From: Polyodon spathula
Lineage: Eukaryota > Chordata > Actinopteri > Acipenseriformes > Polyodontidae
Direction of reading: 5' to 3'
Assembly: GCF_017654505.1 (NCBI RefSeq)
Contig: NC_054535.1
Span: 40,924,664 to 40,988,663 of the forward strand
DNA length: 64,000 nt
This document shows positions 50,108 to 58,830 of this stretch, piece by piece (position 1 is the first letter of the stretch; each line of letters starts with the position of its first letter). The position numbers were made by a program, and so were the translations under genes. Below the pieces are notes generated by a model that did no database searches, was not told the DNA's origin, and was given only the letters and a program-made list of their open reading frames with translations.

Positions 50108-50512
50108 TGTGACCAAGTGAAGTCCGCAAAGTCAAACTTGTACACAAAGAGCTTGAGATACCACACCAACCACACACAACAGCAGTTCAAGGTTAACCTC
50201 TTACTCCCCCCTGTTCTGCGGGCGGAACATGGTACTGCAATTACACATTATATTTCAAAAATCATCTGTAATATTATTACAAAAGCAAAACAGCAAGCTG
50301 ACTCAATATCAAATATTGTTTTCCTACCATCAAACAGCAAAGAAATTTTTCGAGTTCACCATTTCACCGCTGAGATATTCCCTTCGCAATGTGTCTAGTA
50401 CCTCACGGTTCAAAAACAACTCTGATCGACTAGCTGTGCGTTTCGCTGCTCTGGCCTTACATGTATCTGTTGATGGTGAAATCTCCCTGATCACATTGTA
50501 GGGGAGGTCACA
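50108..50512 (-). mobile_element. 5' LTR of the minus-strand gypsy remnant (family D)
   Basis: A 405-bp segment runs TGTGACCAAG...GGAGGTCACA on plus, hence TGTGACCTCC...CTTGGTCACA on minus. It lies just upstream of the gag remnant in the right orientation. Right after it on minus comes CATGGTGGAGAATGCTGGCA, placed where a primer-binding site would be (TGGTGGAGAATGCTGG). No 3' LTR was found, so no target duplication can be tested. Confidence 0.55.
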
Positions 50513-50758
50513 AGCTGTCCAATCGTACCTTGACTTTGTTTGTAGCCTAATCCATTGAATAGTAATTGATGTCCGTATGTAAAAAAGCCACATATTTGCA
50601 AGCGAGAACACAGTGTTACGCAGATAGGATCAAGGTTTCTTACCGTTTTCTGATCATTTTTCAATTTGTAAAATTTATGAAATCGAATGAAATGGTGAGC
50701 AGTGTTCCAAAGCATCCCAAAAGAAGTTGATTCATTCTTTTTGAAGTTTTAGAAGAGA

Positions 50759-51262
50759 TGGATAATAATGAAAGTGAAGGCGAATCGCCTGGGGTTGCCT
50801 GCCGCGCCACATCACCTGGGGTTGCCTGCCGTGCCGCATCGCCTGGGGTTTCCTGCCGCATCGCCTGGGGTTGCCTGTTGCTCCACATCGCCTTGGGTTG
50901 CCTGTTGCTCCACATCGCCTGAGGTTGCCAGCCATTCCACATCGCCTGGGGTTGCCAGCCGCTCCACGTCGCCTGGGGTTGCCAGCCGTTCTGCATCACC
51001 TGGGGTTGCGGGAACTGCTTCGCCAGGGGTTGCAGTCAGCTCTGCTTGGCCGCAGGGGTCAGTGTGGCCAGACCCCCACCAGAGGGAGCTGCCAGCTATG
51101 AAAAAGGGGGAAGAGGTCAGGAGACCACCTTTCCCCGCAGCAGTTTCGCTGCCGGAGAGCTTTTCCCCTGCTGGACTTGCCCCGGCTGAAGGAGCCAGTC
51201 TAGGGGCAAGACAGCATTTCCGCTGCCAGTGGTACAGTGGGAGGAGAGATTCGCCCCACTGA
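50759..51262 (+). pseudogene. Repeat-bearing ORF beside the integrase fragment
   Basis: Starting at ATG 50759 the frame reads MDNNESEGESPGVACRATSP, then nine-residue repeats of the SPGVACRAT/SPGVASRST type. One frame change at about 50845-50855 separates the start from the long frame, which runs to 51262. After the repeats comes a non-repetitive tail (residues about 95-164) with PQGSVWPDPHQRELPAMKKG and a Pro/Ala-rich end. I recognise no enzyme. It lies just upstream of an integrase on the same strand, so it may be the fused edge of a gypsy polyprotein or an accessory ORF. Minus-strand frames here are shadows. Confidence 0.4.
50786..51035 (+). repeat. 27-bp minisatellite
   Basis: About nine copies of a unit like TCGCCTGGGGTTGCCTGCCG plus seven bases; most copies are 27 bp and so keep the reading frame. 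Confidence 0.9.
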
Positions 51263-51299
51263 CAGCATGCCATTCTGAGATTTTGACCTTGAGCGCTGA

Positions 51300-51850
51300 A
51301 AATTGTTGGTATAATGCTCATTGTGGTCCCTATTGGCACAAGGAAGTACGGTTGCTAAAAGTAGAACCACTCCCTACCACCCACAAGGTAATGGTTCCAC
51401 TGAAAGATTTAAAAGAACCTTGATGAACATGCTGGGCACCTGGGTAACTCACCAGAAGTTGAACTGGAAGGTGTATGTCGAGGCCATGATCCACACATAT
51501 AACTGCAACAGTCATGAGTCCACCAGCTTTTCACCCTACTTCCTCATGTATGGCAGACATCCTCATCTTAAAGTGTATTTGGGGCTTCCATACCTGGAGG
51601 AGGAAGAATCAGAGCCAGAGGAATATGTGTCAAGTCTCCGTAGTAGGCTGGAGTTGGCTTACAAGCAAGCAACATTAGAATGTGAATGGTCCAAGTGCCG
51701 TCAGAAATGGTATACAATCAGAAAGCAAAAGAGATTACCCTGAGATCAGGAGACCTTGTCCTAGTGTTCGAGGAAAAGAGAAACTGAGAGACAAGTGGAA
51801 AAAATACAGCACATGGTAGGTCATAAACAATCTGATCTTCTAGTGTGCGT
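51300..51850 (+). pseudogene. Ty3/gypsy integrase C-terminal fragment
   Basis: The frame 51321-51743 reads TTPYHPQGNGSTERFKRTLM, where the Glu of GSTER is the third residue of the DD35E triad. It continues NMLGTWVTHQKLNWKVYVEA, MIHTYNCNSHESTSFSPYFL and MYGRHPHLKVYLGLP, the gypsy integrase signature. A stop follows, and then in another frame LRSGDLVLVFEEKRN, the start of the GPY/F-type tail. The first two catalytic aspartates lie upstream and are absent; a shifted piece (51265-51330) reads ENCWYNAHCGPYW. The enzyme joins retroelement DNA to the genome when intact; this is a dead fragment on the strand opposite to the gag at 49258-50035. Confidence 0.88.
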
Positions 51851-52264
51851 TGTGTGTCCTGAAACAGGAGGGGGGGAAGAGTAACCAAAACTTACTGACA
51901 CCTTGTATGTTTCTCCCATTAAACAATGCCAATCAGCTTACCTGTATGGATGATCAAGGCCCGAACACTAGCCATGCAAGGTCAAATTTTGAGCTAGTCA
52001 CCTCTGAGGATGAGGAAAGGTTACATGTACAGGTAGGGTCACAAGCAAGAAACAGGGGGAATCATATTGATAGCATAGGAATAGAGAAGCTCCAGCAGTG
52101 CAACAATGTGCTGATGTCTGTCTGCTATACTTCATTTCATTTGCAGAAGAAGAGATGCAAATAAACTCTGTTGTACATGAGTCTGAGTCAAAGTGATTGA
52201 GGTCTGGATCAAACAAATAACAATACACAACACAACACAGAGTACACTAAAACAGCAGGTTGCC
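51851..52264. other. Flank of the integrase fragment
   Basis: A 104-codon frame at 51850-52164 begins MCVLKQEGGKSNQNLLTPCM and may be degraded retroelement C-terminal sequence. I recognise no domain. Confidence 0.3.
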
Positions 52265-52475
52265 TTAAATTACTATTTTTTAAATTTGGAATTGCCAATT
52301 GTATTTGACCCCATTTTCTCCCCAATTTGAAATACCCAATTCGTAAGCCTTGCTCACTGCTGCAAACCCTGTGCTGACTCAGGAGAGTCAAAAACGAACA
52401 CATGCATCCTCCGAAACGTGTGCTGTCAGCCATCCACTTCTTTTCAGCAGTATGGAAGGCCATCCGGGTCAAAAA
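52265..52475 (-). mobile_element. SINE 3' fragment
   Basis: On minus it reads CACACGTTTCGGAGGATGCA, CTCCTGAGTCAGCACAGGG, GCAGCAGTGAGCAAGGCT and CAAATTGGGGAGAAAATGGGG. These blocks match the 3' half of the SINE at 59672-60072 and the tail of 38660-38985. The 5' half is missing. Confidence 0.75.
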
Positions 52476-52872
52476 CGCATACCTAACATATTCCTTTGGA
52501 CCAATCTAAATACATAAAATACTACGCCTTCTAAATAAATGTAAATTAATTATGCATTTTGCAAGTAGTGGCTGGTCATTTTACAGGCATGCAGCGTAAT
52601 TACAAGAGCAGCCAATCAACTTTGTGATAATTTTTTTTTTTAATTTCACACAAGAAACAGGCTTTAAAAAAAAATCAAGAATTAAGCCCTGAACACCCTG
52701 CCCAATACGACCGTCGCATCTAAACGGAGAAGGTCACGTCTTTGCAAGCATGCATCTCACACTGCCTGCAATCGCATGCATCTGAACTTCCCTACTTGTT
52801 ACAATTTTTTGTATTTTTTTCTACAAACTTGACCGAGCTCTGGATGTAGCGTATGTCATGGGTTACCCCGTT
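52476..52872. other. No feature recognised
   Basis: Short T- and A-runs only. Confidence 0.35.
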
Positions 52873-52880
52873 TATATATA

Positions 52881-52914
<34 letters not shown>

Positions 52915-52929
52915 TGATATATATATACT
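52873..52929. repeat. (TA)n microsatellite, interrupted
   Basis: TA units with two short interruptions. Confidence 0.9.
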
Positions 52930-53444
52930 TTGAAACTTTAAAGGCATGTGCAGCTGCTGATAGAGAATTTTCAATATTTAAATGTCAATGGTCGAGGTTG
53001 AGACACTACACTCTGTAAAAGTATAAGCCCAGTTGCTTCTATACTGTAGTTTCTTATTGGAATGTGACTTATAATAAACATTTGCATAGTTGTTACTGGC
53101 TAAATCCTATATCAATTAGTTTTACCACATTAAAGTCTTGAGAATTAGCAATATATTTAAATACAAAGCTCCTTTTCTTCTAATTCATTTGTAAAACCAC
53201 CAGACCACAAGCTATGAATCCAGTGAATGTTGAAAAGCTTCTCTTAATCTACGGTATACACTGCCCTTTTAAATGGTTTTAATCAGTCTTAAAGAAATGA
53301 AAGCCTGTCGGGTGTTGAGTCTTAGCTAAAAAAAGCATGCTATTCTCCAGCACCCTGTCACTGTTTTGCTAAACAAACTTAGTATTACTTACAGACGAAG
53401 AATAATTCCCAATTAATGACTGACAATGATTAAGTGTAACTTAC
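52930..53444. other. No feature recognised
   Basis: AT-rich sequence downstream (on minus) of the possible exon. Confidence 0.35.
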
Positions 53445-53545
53445 TGATGAAAGTCTGTACTGGCACAATGGCAGGAGCTGGGGATTTCACCAGAACCGGA
53501 GGGGTAGTCTCTGGATGGAGGCATGTCTAGGGCCCTGGGGGCAGC
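53445..53545 (-). other. Possible small coding exon of an unknown host gene
   Basis: On minus, a branch-point-like TTCTAAT and CTTTCCAG acceptor precede the block, and GTAAGT follows it as a near-ideal donor (53439-53444). The 101-bp block is clearly more GC-rich than its surroundings. One frame is open throughout (starting AAPRALDMPPSRDYPSGSG). If the acceptor at 53527-53528 (CCCTAG) is used instead, giving 82 bp, a second frame ending PPVLVKSPAPAIVPVQTF is open. I do not recognise the protein. It is the only place in the window where splice signals and composition agree, but one exon-sized block can arise by chance. Confidence 0.3.
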
Positions 53546-53981
53546 CTGGAAAGAACTGATTAGAACAAGATATATTTTGCACAGTATCTTGTTAAGCTGA
53601 GATCCTTTTGGACTTACTTAAAACAAAAACAAAAAAAATCCAGAGAAAGTATTTCAACATGTGCTGACTAGCTGATCTGAGCACTTCAGACAAATGCATG
53701 TGTTATTGCTTCTGACAAAAACATTTAAGTGCATGAGGAAAGAGGCCTGTATGTAGTGTGCTGTAGACCTCTGAAGACTACCGTTCACACAGAAGGATTT
53801 GATTTGTGACCTGTTGTTTTCGATCAGGAAAAGTCACCAAAGAAAAATATGGTAGCACTGGAGAATAAGGCATTCCTTTCAAAATTAATCTGCTATTCTA
53901 TTATAGTCATGTTTTATTTGTCTGTCAATATACATACAGTACATTGTAAAGCCTTTTGAATCCCTTTACCAAAAATATATT
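53546..53981. other. No feature recognised
   Basis: AT-rich sequence between the possible exon and the LTR element. Confidence 0.35.
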
Positions 53982-54398
53982 TGTGGCAGAGCAAAGCTCT
54001 GCCCTTTTAAATTGGCAGGGATGGGGTTAACTTCCCCTACCTGCCTGGGTTTATTATGTTCAGGTGGCTGGGGTTGATTAGTTGATTAGGTTGATTAACG
54101 ATCAATCAGCGCCCAGCCACCTGATATAAAAGGAGGCCTCTGCTTCTCATTTGGGGAGAGGGAGCTGAGGAAGCAGGTTGGTGTTTGTTTTGTGGTTTTT
54201 GAATTTTCTAAATCCAGTGAAGGCATTGCCCAGCCTGGAAACTTTATTTTTGTGAGTTTTGTTTTTGCTTTATTTGTGTTTGAGTATCTGTTATTTTGCC
54301 CTTGTGCACTTTATTTTTGTTTATTTATAATAAAATAGTTATTTTTTTTTGAACTGCAGTCTGTCTCTGGGCCTCTATCCACTCGCCAGCCTGCCACA
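53982..54398 (+). repeat. 5' LTR of family E
   Basis: 417 bp, TGTGGCAGAG to GCCTGCCACA. TATAAAA at 54125-54131 and the polyadenylation signal AATAAA at 54329-54334 place U3, R and U5 in plus orientation. A GGTTGATTAG/TTGATTAGG direct repeat lies in U3. Confidence 0.95.
54125..54131 (+). promoter_or_regulatory. LTR TATA box
   Basis: TATAAAA followed by GGAGGCC. It is conserved in the 3' LTR (about 57345) and, as CATAAAA, in the solo LTR at 60428. Confidence 0.7.
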
Positions 54399-54400
54399 TT

Positions 54401-54418
54401 TGGTATCAGAAGTGGGAT
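54401..54418 (+). other. Primer-binding site, tRNA-Leu type
   Basis: TGGTATCAGAAGTGGGAT starts two bases after the 5' LTR. By memory of vertebrate tRNA-Leu(CAA) 3' ends it would pair at 17 of 18 bases. Confidence 0.7.
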
Positions 54419-54474
54419 AGCGCCACCTAGAGGCTCAGAGCAGTATTTATTTTTTTTTTTTGAAAAAAAAAAAA

Positions 54475-55455
54475 ATGGGAAAGAAGAGCAGACAGTGGAA
54501 AAGGCAGGACAAGCAGCAGCTGAAGAAATGTAAGCTGCTGCAGCCACCGCTGGAGGACCCGGCCAGCCTCTTCCCTTGGTGTTCCTGGTGCGGGAAGGAG
54601 GACCATCGTTGGCGGTCCTGCCCAGATGTGCCACCGGCAAACTGGTGTGGCCGGTGTGAGGAGGACGGCCACAACTGGGCAGGATGCCCGTACAACCAGG
54701 CCCAGGAAGAGGTGCAGTATTCACCCCGGGCATCAGGGGCCACCCCACTACCTCCAGCACCACCACCTTCACCACCGTCCCAGGAGATCTGGGACTGGTT
54801 GATGCACCCTGAGGCAGACCTCGTCCACGATCTCCCCATAGTTATCAACACGCTGTGGCGTCGGGATGGGGAGAGGTGGGAACAGTGGGAGGAACAACAC
54901 CACCCAATGTCCTTCCCAGAGGTTGCTCTCATGGTGGTTAATTACCTGGCGGTAGACATGGGAGATGCCCCGGTCACTCCAATAAAGAGGGGTGAGCCGC
55001 CTTCCCGAGAGCCAGAGAGGGGTGAGCCGCCTTCCCGAGAGCCAGAGAGGGGTGAGGAGCCTCCGTCGTCCCCAGAGCCAGAGAGGGGTGAGGAGCTGCC
55101 GTCGTCCCCAGAGCCAGAGAGGGGTGAGGAGCTGCCGTCGTCCCCAGAGCCAGAGAGGGGTGAGGAGCTGCCGTCGTCCCCAGAGCCAGAGAGGGGTGAG
55201 GAGGATCTGCCGTCGCTCCCAGAGCCAGAGAGGGGTGAGGAGCTGCCGTCGCTCCCAGAGCCAGAGAGGGGTGAGGAGCTGCCGTCGCTCCCAGAGCCAG
55301 AGAGGGGTGAGGAGCTGCCGTCGCTCCCAGAGCCAGAGAGGGAGGAGCTGCTGCCGTCGCTCCCAGAGCCAGAGAGGGAGGAGGATCTGCCGTCGCTCCC
55401 AGAGCCAGAGAGGGAGGAGGAGCTGCCGTCGCTCCCAGAGCCAGAGAGGGAGTGA
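54475..55455 (+). CDS. Gag-like zinc-knuckle protein with Glu/Pro repeats
   Basis: The 326-codon frame starts at ATG 54475 (after an A13 run) and is the only ORF that starts near the primer site. Residues 1-24 are basic. Two CCHC knuckles follow: C36-C39-H44-C49 (CSWCGKEDHRWRSC) and C58-C61-H66-C71 (CGRCEEDGHNWAGC). Such knuckles bind RNA in retroelement nucleocapsids, where they are normally C-terminal; here they are N-terminal. Residues about 80-105 are Pro-rich. Residues about 106-165 look folded and acidic (EIWDWLMHPEADLVHD, LWRRDGERWEQWEEQ). From about 172 on it is a 10- to 13-residue repeat of the type EPERGEELPSLP. A one-base insertion near 55450 ends the frame at TGA; the repeat coding continues in another frame. 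The function is not known; an RNA-packaging adaptor is an inference. Confidence 0.65.
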   Translation: MGKKSRQWKRQDKQQLKKCKLLQPPLEDPASLFPWCSWCGKEDHRWRSCPDVPPANWCGRCEEDGHNWAGCPYNQAQEEVQYSPRASGATPLPPAPPPSPPSQEIWDWLMHPEADLVHDLPIVINTLWRRDGERWEQWEEQHHPMSFPEVALMVVNYLAVDMGDAPVTPIKRGEPPSREPERGEPPSREPERGEEPPSSPEPERGEELPSSPEPERGEELPSSPEPERGEELPSSPEPERGEEDLPSLPEPERGEELPSLPEPERGEELPSLPEPERGEELPSLPEPEREELLPSLPEPEREEDLPSLPEPEREEELPSLPEPERE

Positions 55456-56995
55456 GGAGCTGCCGTCGCTCCCAGAGCCAGAGAGGGAGGAGGAGCTGCT
55501 GTCGCTCCCAGAGCCAGAGAGGGAGGAGGATCTGCCGTCGCTCCCAGAGCCAGAGAGGGGTGAGGAGGATCTGCCGTCGCTCCCAGAGCCAGAGAGGGAG
55601 GAGGAGCTGCCGTCGCTCCCAGAGCCAGAGAGGGAGGAGGAGCTGCCGTCGCTCCCAGAGCCAGAGAGGGGTGAGGGGCTGCCGTCGCTCCCAGAGCCAG
55701 AGAGGGGTGAGGAGCTGCCGTCGCTCCCAGAGCCAGAGAGGGAGGAGGAGCTGCCGTCGCTCCCAGAGCCAGAGAGGAGTGAGGAGCCGCCGTCGCTCCC
55801 AGAGCCAGAGAGGGGTGAGGAGCCTCCGTCGCTCCCAGAGCCAGAGAGGGAGGAGGATCTGCCGTCGCTCCCAGAGCCAGAGAGGGAGGAGGAGCCGCCG
55901 TCGCTCCCAGAGCCAGAGAGGGAGGAGCCGCCGCCGCCGCTCTCAGAGCCCGAGAGGGAGGAGCCGCCGCAGAGCCGCCGCCGCTCTCAGAGCCCGAGAG
56001 GGAGGAGCCGCCGCCGCCGCTCTCAGAGCCCGAGAGGGAGGAGCCGCCGCCGCTCTCAGAGCCCGAGAGGGAGGAGCCGCCGCCGCTCTCAGAGCCCGAG
56101 AGGGAGGAGCCGCCGCCGCTCTCAGAGCCCGAGAGGGAGGAGCCGCCGCCGCTCTCAGAGCCCGAGAGGGAGGAGCCGCCGCCGCTCTCAGAGCCCGAGA
56201 GGGAGGAGCCGCCGCCGCTCTCAGAGCCCGAGAGGGAGGAGCCGCCGCCGCCGCTCTCAGAGCCCGAGAGGGAGCCGGGCCGCAGTCGCCGCCTCCGCCA
56301 CCAGAGGGAGCCGGGCCGCCGTCGCCGCCTCCGCCACCAGAGGGAGCCGGGCCGCAGTCGCCGCCTCCGCCACCAGAGGGAGCCGGGCCGCCGTCGCCGC
56401 CTCCGCCACCAGAGGGAGCCGGGCCGCAGTCGCCGCCTCCGCCACCAGAGGGAGCCGGGCCGCAGTCGCCGCCTCCGCCACCAGAGGGAGCCGGGCCGCA
56501 GTCGCCGCCTCCGCCACCAGAGGGAGCCGGGCCAGCCGCCGCCTCCGCCACCAGAGGGAGCCGGGCCTCCGCCACCAGAGGGAGCCGGGCCGCCGCCTCC
56601 GCCACCAGAGGGAGCCGGGCCGCCGCCTCCGCCACCAGAGGGAGCCGGGCCGCCGCCGCCTCCGCCACCAGAGGGAGCCGGGCCGCCGCCTCCGCCACCA
56701 GAGGGAGCCGGGCCGCCGCCTCCGCCGCCCAGAGGGAGCCGGGCCGCCGCCTCCGCCACCAGAGGGAGCCGGGCCGCCGCCTCCGCCTCCGCCACCAGAG
56801 GGAGCCGGGCCGCCGCCTCCGCCTCCGCCACCAGAGGGAGCCGGGCCGCCGCCTCCGCCACCAGAGGGAGCCGGGCCGCCGCCTCCGCCTCCGCCTCCGC
56901 CACCAGAGGGAGCCGCCGGCCGCCGCCTCCGCCACCAGAGGGAGCCGGGCCGCCGCCTCCGCCTCCGCCACCAGAGGGAGCCGGGCCGCCGTCGC
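54991..56995 (+). repeat. Composite GC-rich minisatellite inside the LTR element
   Basis: Four successive unit types occur. First, two 30-bp units (GAGCCGCCTTCCCGAGAGCC plus ten bases). Second, about 25 units of mostly 36 bp (GAGCCAGAGAGGGGTGAGGA plus CTGCCGTCGCTCCCA), to about 55935. Third, about ten 33-bp units (GAGCCCGAGAGGGAGGAGCC plus GCCGCCGCTCTCA), to about 56270. Fourth, 36-bp and then 30-bp units (CCGGGCCGCC... CCACCAGAGGGAG), to 56995. Nearly all lengths are multiples of three, and each type grades into the next, so they look like one lineage. Lack of stop codons leaves several frames open on both strands. Confidence 0.95.
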
Positions 56996-57116
56996 CATGC
57001 TACCTTGGACATTCGGGGCCCCCTCAACCAAAGAAGGCTTGGGGGCTCCGACATCAACCCCGCCCACCACCACCCACCATAACAGCCCACCCAAGGGACA
57101 TAATTGGACTCTTGGG

Positions 57117-57145
57117 GGGAGGGGGGGGGGGGGGGGGGGGGGGAA
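57117..57145 (+). repeat. Poly-G tract
   Basis: A nearly pure G run with an A at about 57120 lies upstream of the 3' LTR; it is likely length-unstable. Confidence 0.85.
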
Positions 57146-57184
57146 GGGGGGAGTTGGCCGATTGCGGCCGGTGTACGTTGTACA

Positions 57185-57196
57185 TGGGGGGAGGTG
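57185..57196 (+). other. Polypurine tract
   Basis: TGGGGGGAGGTG lies directly before the 3' LTR, where plus-strand priming takes place in LTR elements. Confidence 0.7.
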
Positions 57197-57619
57197 TGTG
57201 GCAGAGCAAAGCTCTGCCCTGCCCTTTTAAATTGGCAGGGATGGGGTTAACTTCCCCTACCTGCCTGGGTTTATTATGTTCAGGTGGCTGGGGTTGATTA
57301 GTTGATTAGGTTGATTAACGATCAATCAGCGCCCAGCCACCTGATATAAAAGGAGGCCTCTGCTTCTCATTTGGGGAGAGGGAGCTGAGGAAGCAGGTTG
57401 GTGTTTGTTTTGTGGTTTTTGAATTTTCTAAATCCAGTGAAGGCATTGCCCAGCCTGGAAACTTTATTTTTGTGAGTTTTGTTTTTGCTTTATTTGTGTT
57501 TGAGTATCTGTTATTTTGCCCTTGTGCACTTTATTTTTGTTTATTTATAATAAAATAGTTATTTTTTTTTTGAACTGCAGTCTGTCTCTGGGCCTCTATC
57601 CACTCGCCAGCCTGCCACA
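57197..57619 (+). repeat. 3' LTR of family E
   Basis: 423 bp. It is identical to the 5' LTR by eye apart from a 5-bp GCCCT/TGCCC duplication after GCTCTGCCC and one extra T in the T-run before GAACTGCAG. Confidence 0.95.
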
Positions 57620-57662
57620 ATATTGTATGTGGGACATATATAAAAATGCAACATACACTGTA

Positions 57663-57720
57663 CAGTGGTGCCAAAAGTATTAACTCCATCTTATCATTTC
57701 AATAAAAAGTGCTCAAATTC
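57663..57720 (+). mobile_element. Tc1-like terminal repeat, isolated
   Basis: CAGTGGTGCCAAAAGTATTAACTCC follows TA at 57661-57662. This is the style of Tc1-like ends, similar to the GCCAATACTTTTGTC type at 25327. No partner arm or transposase is seen before the next element begins at 57885. Confidence 0.5.
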
Positions 57721-58344
57721 ACATTGATATTACTCACTAAGGAAGTAGGGTTTTGTATATACAAAATATGAAAATTCTACTCAACACTTGAAGTCAGTTA
57801 GTAGTCAGAAATCACAGTGTAGTTGAAAATTTTGTATTAAAATATATATGTCTAACATTATTAACCTTATTTGCAGTGGTCTAATGCCTCTTTTCCACAG
57901 TCCAACCGAGCCGCACCGGTGCTGTACCAAGCCATCACGGTGCAGTTCAGGAGAGCCTGAGTTGTTTTTACACTGCAGAGCTGAGCCGTGCTACTTATCT
58001 CACATGCAACAACAGTTGTTATAAATTATTATTATTATATTAATTAACTCAGTTTGCCAAAAGATGCGCTAACAAATGATGTTCAAAATTTAATAGACCA
58101 ACAGGAAAGCTGTATCTTGCATCGCTATATTTTGTAAATATATTTAGGAATTTCTTTATAATCCATACATTTTACTGATTATATCGACTTAATAAAATTC
58201 AATTAGTTCTGTTGGAGGGGAAACAAAGAAGGTTTTAAAAATATGATTTGTCAAAGATATCCCATTTAAGGATAGTTGTTGTTTCTAGAGTTGTTTTTTG
58301 TTTGGGTACTTAAAAAAGAAGAGCCGTAGAGCCCTATGTATATA

Positions 58345-58830
58345 TGTGGCGGAGTGTCCCGCCCCTTTATGTTTATTAAGTGTTTTATGTTGTATGTAGT
58401 GTGTTAATGTTGCTGTTTATGTATAAAATACACGGGATATAAATATGGGTTACAAGCACAAGTGTTTAAAATGTATATTTGTATTTAGGCACGAGGATTG
58501 CACAGCACTTAACATGCAGGTAAAATGTAATATGTGAGCACGGGGAATTACACTTTATTCATTTATATGCAGCTGTACCGAGACTCGATTGCTAATCAAT
58601 CATTCAGTTGGAGTCTCGGTACAACAGTACGTGAATTAAATAAGTGTAATTCCCCATGCCCACGTGTTACATTTTACCTGCACACGAAGTGTTGTGCAAT
58701 CCTCGTGCTTAAATACAAATATACATTTGAAACACTTGTGCTCGTAACCCATACTTTATACATAAACACCAACATTAACACACTACATACAACATAAAAC
58801 ACTTAATAAACATAAAGGGGCGTGGGACAG
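58345..58830. repeat. Large palindrome made of family-C LTR sequence
   Basis: 58345 to about 58590 reads as the first 245 bp of a family-C LTR (TGTGGCGGAGTGTCCCGCCC, AAGTGTTTAAAATGTATATT, GAGGATTGCACAGCACTT). About 58600 to 58830 is the reverse complement of the same sequence, with a short centre containing ACCGAGACTC/GAGTCTCGGT. The arms are about 90 percent identical. Confidence 0.85.

Larger units (their letters stand above)
53982..57619 (+). mobile_element. Non-autonomous LTR retrotransposon with zinc-knuckle/minisatellite ORF (family E)
   Basis: The 3.64-kb element is flanked by a perfect 5-bp duplication, ATATT (53977-53981 and 57620-57624). It has two LTRs in direct orientation, a primer-binding site and a purine tract, in the canonical order. 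The LTRs show no substitutions by eye, only a 5-bp duplication and one extra T in the 3' copy, so insertion is recent. Inside is one ORF with two CCHC knuckles and a 2-kb minisatellite. There is no protease, RT, RNase H or integrase, so mobilisation must have come from a partner element. A diverged solo LTR of the family is at 60428-60857. Confidence 0.93.

Noticed and set aside
50786..51035. Considered as a CRISPR array
   Set aside because: Units are contiguous with no spacers and the context is a eukaryotic retroelement.
50812..51339. 175-codon minus-strand frame with ATPGD repeats
   Set aside because: It is antisense to the 27-bp minisatellite and its start lies in the integrase region; the plus frame leads into an integrase, the minus frame into nothing.
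54942..57230. Very long open frames on both strands (653, 696, 592 and 383 codons)
   Set aside because: They are by-products of a GC-rich minisatellite whose units lack stop codons in most frames. Only the frame starting at 54475 has a folded-looking N-terminal part and a start near the primer site.
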